Of a stretch of 64,000 bases of DNA, positions 22,139-32,059 are shown piece by piece. The notes under the pieces were generated by a model. That model was not told where the DNA came from and made no database searches. It saw nothing but the letters and a program-made list of their open reading frames with translations. The number at the start of each line of letters is the position of its first letter. Within the stretch, counting starts at the first letter, position 1. The DNA is from Streblospio benedicti (lineage: Eukaryota; Annelida; Polychaeta; Spionida; Spionidae), in contig CM032661.1 of the NCBI GenBank assembly GCA_019095985.1, forward strand, positions 19,404,456-19,468,455. Reading direction: 5' to 3'. The position numbers were made by a program, and so were the translations under genes.

Positions 22139-25100
22139 TTACAATTTACCATCCATTATAATATGAATGAATTTGCTTAACGTCATTTCAGTATCATATA
22201 GAATATGAAAAAAGGATTCTTTCTTCCGATATGGTGGATAAGTCTTGCTATAAATGTTTCTATTCTGACTTTCAACTTCATCTGCTATGCGACATAATTC
22301 TCGTCCTATAATTGTCTCATTAACTGGACGTTGTGTTTCATTTTCTTCAACATTCTTTTTAAGATAGACATATATAGCATCTTTAATTTGATTTTCTATG
22401 GAAATTACATTTTCCTCATTTTCAGCGGTAATTTCAGTATCTGAGTCATCACTAGTATTATAGTAATTATTCCCACAAGATTCATCAGTTCCCCATAGAC
22501 CAAGAACCGAGAAATCAGGAAACTCAGTTACATTATGAGTTTTTTCTTCATCATCCGAATGATTACATAGATTTTCAGTAAGTGTGAAATTATCAACTTT
22601 AGCAGTTTGTCTTGGTATTGGTATTCCTTGAAGTCCTGTGTGCATACTGGAATGTTTGTTACATTCAGTATCTCCAACACTAGCGTTGGTCTTCCAAATT
22701 CCTAAATCTTTTATTTGAGGATTCAAAGCGCTTTCACTTTCAACGGTACTGCATCCAGTACTAAAATCATTGTCACCATCACTTGCCAACTCATTGGCCA
22801 ACACAAGTGGTAAATTGTTTTTTACAACATTTCTATAGATATCTATATTTTCAAACTGACCATAAGTAGCTTCATATACTTCTCCATTGTCCACTTCTTG
22901 GCTGCAGCTCGATGAAATCTGCTCTGTTTTTGCAATGATTCCTGATGAGAAATCACCATACAACTTTTCAATGACAGCTGTCCTATGTATTTCTGTTTCC
23001 ACAGATTTTCTGATATTGCCAATCTGTTTAGTGCAGTCAGATATTAACGTTTGAAATTTACACGTCTCTGCCAAAGTCAGAGCTCTGTGAAGCACCAAAA
23101 GGGCAGATTCATAGTTTCCTTTTCTACAATTGAAATTTCTTATTTACAATTATGAAGAACACAAATGCATGTTTTTTTCATTTAGATGATCTAGAAATAA
23201 AAATATATAAATATATAGAAACCGCTGTTGTCACCTATGTTTTGTCGTTGCATTCGAATATATTTTTATGTAAAGGTTTGGCTAACTTAGGATATTGAAC
23301 GAGCATGGCAGCTGCGCACTCGGGGGATGCAGGCTGACAAACGAGTTCAATAAAAATTTCTAGTATCAACCAGAAGGTGTCTATTATATTTATCCCATAT
23401 CACTCTAGCTCTAGACTGGGTATTAAACATGTTTTTATCGTGTTCCTGCATTATTTTTTATTTTATTAGATTTTTTATTATCTCGATATTTTCCTACACA
23501 GTAGATTGATCATATGCATTTAAACCAGAATATAAACAATATCAAATATTGAACTTCAAAGTAAGTTATGCAAAAGATCAGCTAAAAATAGATAATGCTA
23601 TCTGGCTTGTTTTTAAAAAATGTTTGCCAGCATACTTACATTTACAAATGGAACATCAATGAAGAAGATAGAAATATTTTACCACAACAAATAGCAAATG
23701 TATTTTAGCTAAAATCTGCACGAGAATGGCATTTCTTGAAGTGCAAGATAGGTCAAAACGTTGTGTGCATGTTTGATCAATGTGTTTCTATTGTACATGT
23801 ATTCGGCTTAAAATCATAAATGTTAAGTAGTACGGCAATACACCACAGTGTTTGTGTATGGATATATTTATTCACCAGTAGGAGATATGAAATCAGCATG
23901 TGATGACCCAAGGAATATTTACCTGATGTGGGGTAAAAGTCTTGGACAGATGATTGTAAAATGCTGTAACAACCATTTGAGTCATTATATACTCTATGAA
24001 AGTGAAATACTACATGCATAAGTATAAAAGTATGATGATTTCAAGCTACTTACCTATAGTTCAATTTACTCCATTCTATGTAATAGTAGCAAAGAATTCT
24101 TTTTGTTTTATCTCTTTCTTTGATATTGTAGTTGATATAATCTAAAACATTTTCTGCTTTGGCAATTGTTTCACTGAAAAGTGAATCATATATTAATGTG
24201 CATTATATCTACAATCAATAAAAAACAAAAACCTTAAAGAATTTTACATTCTTACTGTACCTGAAAATTGTAGGCTTTCTATCCCTTACAAAATCATTAA
24301 AGAGAAGATAGGCATGACATTTCATCAAATAAGCTCGAGCTATATTACTTGGATATGGCTTTTCACTAAAATGCCCAATCACCTAAACCAAAAAAATTAA
24401 TTGTACAAATTAATTATAAAAATCATTATATATATAAATATTATTTCCTAAACTTTCATCACATGATCGATCAATTTGAACCATCCGGAATTTCCGCTCT
24501 TTGTTTTCTCTACTTTATACATGTACATGAATTCATTTGTATATTGTATTTCAATCAACTAACATGTTAAAGATTTATTCTATTTAATAAATTATCAAAA
24601 ATCAATAATAAAATTTTCACTTATATGAAAGACTTATGGTGCATTCGGAACAACTCGTGAACTGGTACTTTCGAGTTGACAAGTCGTAGCTACGAGCTGT
24701 GGCTATTTGATACTACATAACAACTGGGAAATATATCTGTTTAAAATATTGCATGCAAAGTACACAAACCCGGACTTAAATGATTTGCTTAATATTTATC
24801 TATCAATCTCATTAATTTGGGAGAATTTTAGCCTGTTGTTATGAATATATTTTTTGAAACTGTCTGCGATAATAGAAGAAGTTATCGGCGCCGCCATTTT
24901 GTCGGTCAGTGCGCATGCGCACAACCATCTCGTAGTGATCCCTTCAGCTCCGAGTTCACCAGTAGTAAACACCAGATAAACCTGTATCGAACGGTTTTCA
25001 CCACTCGTGAACTCGTGTTTACCGAAATACGAGTTCGTTCCGAATGCCACATTATAATCTAATCACTTGCCTTGTCAATCATGTCTAGAATCTTTGACGA

Positions 25101-28100
25101 ATACCTTTCAATGTTGTTGGGCTTAGCAAGCTTTGCAATAGTGTCCATATAGACTTTGACTTCCACAAGCAAAGCCTTGCCGCTCTCTTCACTTGGTTCA
25201 CAGAGATCTAGCAACTGAAAGATATTATAGGTTACAATCTAAACCACAAAATTGTGATGACTTATATAAAAGGTATGAAAGGCTTTTAACTAATAATTTA
25301 TTATTAGACAGCTCCTAAATATCTTTTACACAGCTCCTAATTATTTTTTAGACAGCTCCTAATTATTTTGTTTTCTCTTGGTGGGCATCAAGATGCTCAG
25401 AGTCGAAACTAAGATATCCTTAATAGGAAGTGATTATGGTCATCATTTTCTAAAGAGTTTTAAATCCTTTCCAACTTTAGTGATGAGGTCAAGTACAGCC
25501 CTTTGCTGATCAATAGATGAGAGCCCTTTGGTAAAGCTATTATATAAAACTAGATTTCAAGCTTTCTAAAATAGTGATCCACTGTCAAGCCATCACAGCC
25601 AGATTATTTATTAGTAGGGAGCATCTTAAGGTTTTCAACCAATTCTTCTACAGTAACATCTTTATCACATAGGATTTTATTGAGTTATTATATAAACATC
25701 TTTACAATATATAAGCATCTTTTATTTTGATAAATACGCACAACTTATTCTGTAGTTCCCAACTTCACTGTTATTCATGGTTGCAAATACGTCAATTTTC
25801 CCATTACTCTACTAATAATATTTCAATCGTATCTGTCTTACAAATATGGAGATATATAAAAAATACACCACTGGATTGCTTAGTTTGATGTTATGTATGG
25901 TTACATGTTGAATGAATAGTATGGTAAGAACCTGTTTAGTGTGGTTTATATATTCTTGTGACAAGCCCAACTTAAACCTTTTCCTGTATATTTCAGCCAT
26001 CTGGCTGCAACAACCAGCTTCTAGAATTGTGGAATATTCTGCCTCAGCAAGTCTGGACTGGGCATCTTTTATACATTTTTCTGCTTCATCCAATTTATCA
26101 ATATATATGAAGTATGAGGTTTCCTGCAAATTGATTAAATGTGTTTATACTGCATATTTGTATCAATCATTACAATGTCTTCAAACTATAGATCACACTT
26201 CAATTTACCGATTCAAATTTGGTATAATTGCATAAATAAAGGATTTGACTTAATCACATGATTTAACCGATTTACATATTTTGTTATAATGCTATATTAT
26301 ATTTGTATAATGCCCTATTTATCATCACATATGTAGTGAGTGTGCATAAACTATCATTCTATCATTCCGTGCAAAAATCTCCGCCAATAACCCACGCTGA
26401 TTGGTCGACCAATGTGCTCAATTATACGATTGACTGCACGCTCCGGTGATTTACTGCACGCTACGACACCACCACACCATGGCACTCGTCTAAACTAGAC
26501 TAGTACACAGTCACATTTTCTATACAGCCGCTGACGTCGCATGGCCAAAATGGCAATGAGAACGTTATGATATGATTTATTTGAAAATAAAAACGAATGA
26601 TACACTCGTTTAGTGTGAATTTTAGTCATGATAGAACGGTATTTGACCACTCAATTGTCGTGTCAATCGTGAAATTGAGCACGCTGACATCTGATTTACC
26701 CGAACGTCGTTCGGGTAAATCAGATGTCAGCGTGCTCAATTTCACGATTGACACTCCAATCTCGTTGTCAAATCCTACAATATAAGTTTAAAGTTATAAA
26801 GAAAGTATAGCAGAAACTTACATGTATGCAGATAATAACCCATTCATCTGGCTTGAGTTGATAATGGATTTTCAGTTGGTTCAAGAGTTTCATAGCATTA
26901 CAATTAGAGTTTTCAACTGTTTTTTGTAACATTGCTATTAGATTTTTCTTGCCTTTATCTAAATTAATAACAAACAACAATCAAAATTCTACTAATGTCT
27001 AATAAATCTGATAAGTATTCTTTACTTATTCATTTCTACCAAAAGGTAGCTGTAAAGAAACACCATTAATAGATGAAATATTACCATTCCGATGCCAAAA
27101 CTCCCTCAACTATTTCATCGAGTAATGAACTCAGACACATTATGGTCAAAATTTAATATTGAAGTAAGTTATGAAGTTGTATCAAGGGTATTAGTGACCC
27201 TGGTTAACAGCAACTGTTTCTGTTAAAGCTGAAGCAAAAAATTATATGCTGATACTTTTTGTTTTGTTTTTGTTTTATCAATAATGAAAAAATACCTAAT
27301 TCTCTTAGCAAAGGAACTGGTTGATGCAAAGGCAAGATCAGAGGCCTCTGAGAAGATTTCATACTTTTTGATGATGACTTCTTTTTGGTTGATTTAATTG
27401 TGATATTACTTTCATCAGAAGAAGAATCTATAATGTTAAACCATTTACTTTCAAAACTATGTGGTACACAGCAATAAAAAGTGAATATGTGATGTTACTG
27501 GTACATTGTACTTACATACAAGGTGCAAATTTACCTGCAATAACGTTCTTTGCAGGAGGCTGCTTTACTTTACCGGTAGTATCATATAGCGCAGGAAATC
27601 CTAGGTGGATGAAAATTTATATTCAAATCGCAATTCGTCTATTATGATTTTTCAGCATTTATTATTTGGTCATGTTTTAGAAATAGGGAACTTCTGTAAA
27701 AGTGATTGCTCTGTGATTTGATGATCAATTTCACACAGCTCAGTACAGATCATGATACGTTGTAGTGGGAATTCTGATGACTGCTCTGAATTATTATTAA
27801 TATTACAATCACAATTTTTTTCAAGTAATACAAAATATAATTAAATGAAGGATTTGAATAGTACTTTTTGCACCATTGAATGCATCGTAATAGACACCCT
27901 AAATCACTTGACTATACTTTACTTGAATCATTGAAAAAAGTAATTTGAATTGGATACCCTTGTACCATGTTTAGCTGCAATTTCTTCCAATTCATCTTCA
28001 GCAATCGAAATGGAAATAGAAACTTTCTTCTTCTGTGATCGCTTTCCCTTGCATACTGATGTTAAAATCACCTGTTCAAAAGACATTTGTCTAAGGGTGA

Positions 28101-30157
28101 AAACTTGTAGCTTCGCACGGCAGCCACTAGCTGGATCTTCCAAGAGGAGTTCAAAATCTATACTTGTGGCTGCCGTGCAGCTGTACAATCAAACTAACTT
28201 TTCACAAGCTAAATTTTGAATCACATTCTTAATCAATTCACTATGATGGATAAACATGTAGTAGGTTGTTTAACGAAAGTCCTGGCATACTCATACATGC
28301 ATGCACGCATGAACACATAATGAATTATTGAATCCTTAGTTAGCCCTATATTTTTTCTTAACAATACAGTTTGTATTGATATTAAGAGGAGTTTTTTACA
28401 CTTCTCTAATCAAATGAAAGTATATGTACCTCTTCTAGAATTTCCTGTAACCGTCCACTTCTGTAGGAGTCTAATAAGGATTTAGCCTCTTGAGGTGAGA
28501 GATCTCCAAATTGTAACTCAATACACCCCTTCTTCAAATGTTTGACATTAGGCAGCTTATGAGATTTGAAAGCGGCATTAAGTTTTGGAAGAGTATCTTT
28601 ATGGGATATAATTTCATTTTCTAACTGTAAAATTAAAAGAGAAACATTACAATGTGAAATCGTCAATGAGCATTTTAATTATACTATGTTTCTGATTACT
28701 ATTCTTCTTTACCATCAATTTCAACTTTATAAAGTGTTGGATTGGCTGTATGCAATCTTCTCGTACCGGTATCTTTATCCTGAAACCATGTTGATGATCA
28801 AATTCCAAGCCTTTATATATTAGGTCTTCATACTGGTACTATTCTAAAACGTTTAGTTTTAGGTATAATTTAACATGATTTGTAACACCTCCTCATTAAA
28901 ATATTTCTAAGCACTAACCTCATCCAATTCATCATCAGCATCATAATCGTTGGTTATTTCACAAAGATTAAGTCTTACAACAAGGCTTTGACCAGATGGT
29001 TTTGTATCTGTAATTGATCAAGGTTAGCATTACTCTTCATTGTTGAAATTTACACTAATTGTTCATCCACTTAATATTTGGCATACAAGGCAAAAGTGTA
29101 TTATATTTTTTTGAAGTACTTACAGTTTTTCTTCTTAGTGGTATCCACACTTGGAGCTGGTGCTTTTCCTACAGTGTGGACATTAGGGCATTTTGCATAT
29201 TCAATATTGTGTGAGCATGAATCACCATTTGGATCAGAACAGGTATCACCTATAGCTTGAAACCCATCATTAACTGAATATAGCAAAGCAAGTGGACCAT
29301 CAGATATATTATTTTTTGTATGGTCAGTTGATGTTGGAGAGGAGCTTCTGCTGTCATCTGATTTCAATTGGTTAGGACTGCATGAAACTGAACCTTCACC
29401 ATCATGTTGTGATACATCACTTTCTATACTTTCTTTTATAATATCTCGTATTTGTTCTGCCTTCAATTCATCAACATTAGGATTAAGGATGCCAGCGAAA
29501 CAAGATGAACGTCGTGCCTTTACTAAGAATAGAATAAATTAGAGAGTCAATCATCAATATATCCATATTACAAAATTACATTTACAATGCTCTGTTGAGA
29601 GTACTTGAATACTCCTTCCACTTCACATTCCTTTCATACATAATATCAAAAAATAAAATCACACTAGTGCTATTTCACAAGCCAAGTTACACTTGTAATT
29701 GACATGAACAATAGAAAGAGCTATTATTTTTTTTTCCAATAAAGTAATCAATGGCATCACATATAGTTTATTTTTGGAACAAACCTCAGTGTTTTAGTTG
29801 ATGAAAATCATTTACAGGGTATATTTAGCAGCAAACACCTGCGATATGACTGCATTATGCAAGTTGCGTTTGCGGGGTGGATGCGGACAAAGATGTGCAA
29901 TAATAATGATGATTAACTGTTCCATACGCTGACTAAGCTAAACACTGATCTATGAGGAAAGAATACCAATTTAGCCCTTACCCACCTTTTCGGCGGCCAG
30001 GATATGGCCAGTCAGCCTCAACGATAGTTCTCTTGCACTCTCGCATCTCCATGATTGTGAGTGGTTCTGACATACGGCGTCCCCTCCTGCATGCCTGCAC
30101 AAGCTCTACTTCTCCCACTCTCATGTTGTTGAAGTCAGAGTCGGTCCTAACATGCAT
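22139..30157 (-). CDS. TPR protein with a TRADD-N-like domain (about 1000 aa)
   Basis: Fourteen minus-strand exons can be read: 30157-29986 (start ATG, MHVRTDSDF), 29522-29124, 29007-28919, 28779-28713, 28620-28430, 28180-27966, 27600-27535, 27427-27296, 26958-26822, 26123-25932, 25214-25071, 24382-24261, 24173-24054 and 23123-22139 (stop TAA). Phases agree at every junction except 28430/28180, where an exon may be missing. Exon 5 ends GCIELQFGDLSPQEAK ... DSYRSGRLQEILEE, the pattern of the TRADD N-terminal domain and its invertebrate relatives ('GS/CI-L ... YRSGRL'). Later exons form helix pairs of TPR type (DKLDEAEKCIKDAQSRLAEA; GNYESALLVLHRALTLAE). A Ser/Lys-rich linker (STKKKSSSKSMKSSQ) lies between. 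The C-terminal 320 residues are acidic and unrecognised. The intron after 25071 uses a GC donor. A role in death-receptor or innate-immune-type signalling is inference from the TRADD-like module only. Confidence 0.75.
24638..25050. repeat. MITE with imperfect TIRs (family shared with 54.8 kb)
   Basis: The left end GGTGCATTCGGAACAACTCG is mirrored by the right end CGAGTTCGTTCCGAATGCCAC. The interior contains words also found in the element at 54796-54979 (TTCGA(A/G)TTGACA, ACGGTTTxCACCACTCGT). It lies in an intron of the TPR gene. Confidence 0.75.
25307..25375 (+). repeat. Three-copy tandem repeat, period 22 bp
   Basis: ACAGCTCCTAA starts at 25308, 25330 and 25352, each followed by an AT-rich spacer. 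Confidence 0.8.
25385..25690 (-). mobile_element. L1/Tx1-like LINE fragment
   Basis: The minus strand gives ENLKMLPTNK then SGCDGLTVDHYF and, in a shifted frame, LSIDQQRAVLDLITKVGKDL. This is the 'NNKSPGxDGL ... LSxxQxxGxxxLIPKKGKD' block of L1-clade (Tx1-like) reverse transcriptases. It is a short dead fragment with stops and frame changes, inside an intron of the TPR gene. Confidence 0.6.
26358..26780 (-). repeat. Hairpin-headed MITE, copy A
   Basis: This copy contains a perfect 47-bp palindrome, arms 26660-26706 and 26708-26754 with a single-base loop, flanked by TGACCACTCAATTGTCG-type sequence. A second block, TCCGTGCAAAAATCTCCGCC at about 26367, is shared in reverse complement with the copy at 61264-61735. 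Non-coding. Confidence 0.85.
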
Positions 30158-30224
30158 AGTCTACTGCACCAGCATCTGAAATGGATAAGCATGCACAGAT
30201 AGATACCAAGAAGTGGACTGTACC

Positions 30225-30310
30225 AGACAACTCAGTGCTCGTGATGGTGATATCATTCTGATATCGCAACTAGGGGGTCACAAGTTCATATCCTGCCTGG
30301 GCCACTTGAT
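30225..30310 (+). repeat. tRNA-derived SINE fragment
   Basis: The sequence CAGTGCTCGTGATGGTGATA leads to a B-box-like GGTCACAAGTTCATATCCTG. The spacing fits a tRNA-derived SINE head. No tRNA fold with a proper anticodon was seen, so it is not called as a tRNA gene. Confidence 0.45.
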
Positions 30311-31198
30311 AGTCTACTGGAAAAATGCTTTAACCAATGTAAATATGATGACGAATGTTGTAGAGAAGTCAGAGATGATATATCATAAAACCTATCTTAA
30401 ATATGGGTAATGAGGCAGCAGTATCTTTTAAAATTTAAATCAATATTTGATTATATTCATCTGGTGTCAGGACTCAGCATCAGGAGGGTGCCACTTAGGT
30501 TCTGTTGGGCAGAATCTTTCCTTACCATCGATGCTAGAATGTTTAAAAAAATAAAAAATAAATAAATAAACAAAAAAAGATAGAAACTGGATTTCAATGT
30601 TAACTTGCACAAAACAATATTGTTTTGGGTTACCGTAATACAAAATAGAATGGCTACACATGCTTGGCTATTCATTTTAACTCAATATAAAATCTCCACT
30701 AACCTGGTTATCTCATTTTTACTAATTTACCCCTTTTTCTCTTTCTCTAGTGATTTCTTTAAACTTGTACCCCTTTTGCATTCACTTTTTAACTCACACT
30801 CTTACCCTATTTTCCTCTCATTTACCCCATGTTAATTGCTGTGGTTATTTTCGTCTTCACAATGCGTCTGGAAAAGCTCCTAACGGGTATATCGGGTACT
30901 CGTTCTTGAGGTGAATATATGCCTTAATTGAGTGCAAGTTTTGTTAAGTCTCAACAGCCAGTAAAGCTTTTGTTTGGTGGGCAGCATGCAGCACTAACAT
31001 AGCACGAATTTCCACGAACTGACCATTGCGGGAAAATATATGTAGTACATAAGACGGTCAAGACGCTTAGTGACCAATATTCTACTCCAACAGAACATAT
31101 GATTAATTTCCACATACACTTTGCAGACAATTATTGGCTTGTTTGGAACTATTATCAGAGGGAATTTATGCATGATTGAGTACTCGAGTACAAGGCGG
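30311..31198. other. Upstream region of the TPR gene to the contig edge
   Basis: No exon was recognised. The promoter of the TPR gene, which is transcribed leftwards, should lie in this interval or beyond. A TATATC-rich stretch and AT-rich runs give no clear core promoter. Confidence 0.4.
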
Positions 31199-31298
31199 NN
31201 NNNNNNNNNNNNNNNNNNNNNNNNNNNNNNNNNNNNNNNNNNNNNNNNNNNNNNNNNNNNNNNNNNNNNNNNNNNNNNNNNNNNNNNNNNNNNNNNNN
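31199..31298. other. Assembly gap, 100 N
   Basis: A 100-N placeholder. It is the right boundary of the contig 16982-31198 that carries the UNC93A C-terminal half in the wrong orientation relative to the next contig. Confidence 0.98.
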
Positions 31299-31360
31299 AT
31301 TGAAACAGAAAAATCTACAAAATTCATTGTCAATATAATGTACTTCACTTAACAAGTTGT

Positions 31361-31370
31361 GTCTGTGTGT

Positions 31371-31426
<56 letters not shown>

Positions 31427-31445
31427 GTGCGTGTGTGTGTGCGTG

Positions 31446-31484
<39 letters not shown>
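31361..31484 (+). repeat. (GT)n microsatellite
   Basis: An almost pure GT/TG run with occasional GC interruptions. ORFs through it (repeating CVCV or HTHT) are artefacts. Confidence 0.95.
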
Positions 31485-31486
<2 letters not shown>

Positions 31487-31504
31487 TTGTAAATCCGGGC
31501 TTTT

Positions 31505-31860
31505 GTGACTTGCATCCAAAATTTATTTTATCCCTGAACCTTTCTTTCGAAGGTGCCTCCTTTCGGAGGTTCATTTGTGAATGCGAGACACTTTTTAACC
31601 GAACCCCTCTTTCGAAGGTGCCTTCTTTCGAGGTATATATCTTTTGGCAGGTTAGGTAATCAATTGAGCCTTGTGATTTGTGACTTTGCATCCAAACCCT
31701 TCTTTTCGAAGGTGCCTCCTTTCGAAGGTTCATTCGTGAATGCGAGACACTTTTTAACCTGAACCCTTCTTTCGAAGGTGCCTTTTTTCGATGGTATATA
31801 TACAAGGTACAAGGGGTTCTTTGGCAGGTTAGGTAACCAACTGAGCCAAGGGTGTGTGGA
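31505..31860 (+). repeat. Two-copy tandem repeat, period about 175 bp
   Basis: GTGACTTGCATCC at 31505 recurs as GTGACTTTGCATCC at 31680. Both units carry TTTCGAAGGTGCC twice, then a TATATAT stretch and TTTGGCAGGTTAGGTAA. Within each unit TTTCGAAGGTGCC is itself repeated at about 80-bp spacing, so the structure is nested. Confidence 0.8.
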
Positions 31861-32059
31861 GGGATCACACTAGCTATAGTAGTTCAGCTGTCAGATAGTG
31901 ATTCTTCTTTGTGATAATATATCAGTTACATAATGCAAACAATACTGAACCATGACTATTGTTAAAATAGTGATAGTATGAACTGTCCTGAATATAATAG
32001 CAATCCGATTACATGGTATTTTAATTTTTAAATATACAAATTGAGATTAACAAGCCAAC

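Noticed and set aside
30225-30310. A tRNA gene
   Set aside because: Only A- and B-box-like words are present; there is no complete cloverleaf, so it is a SINE head. The same holds for 42.1, 49.0 and 53.4 kb.
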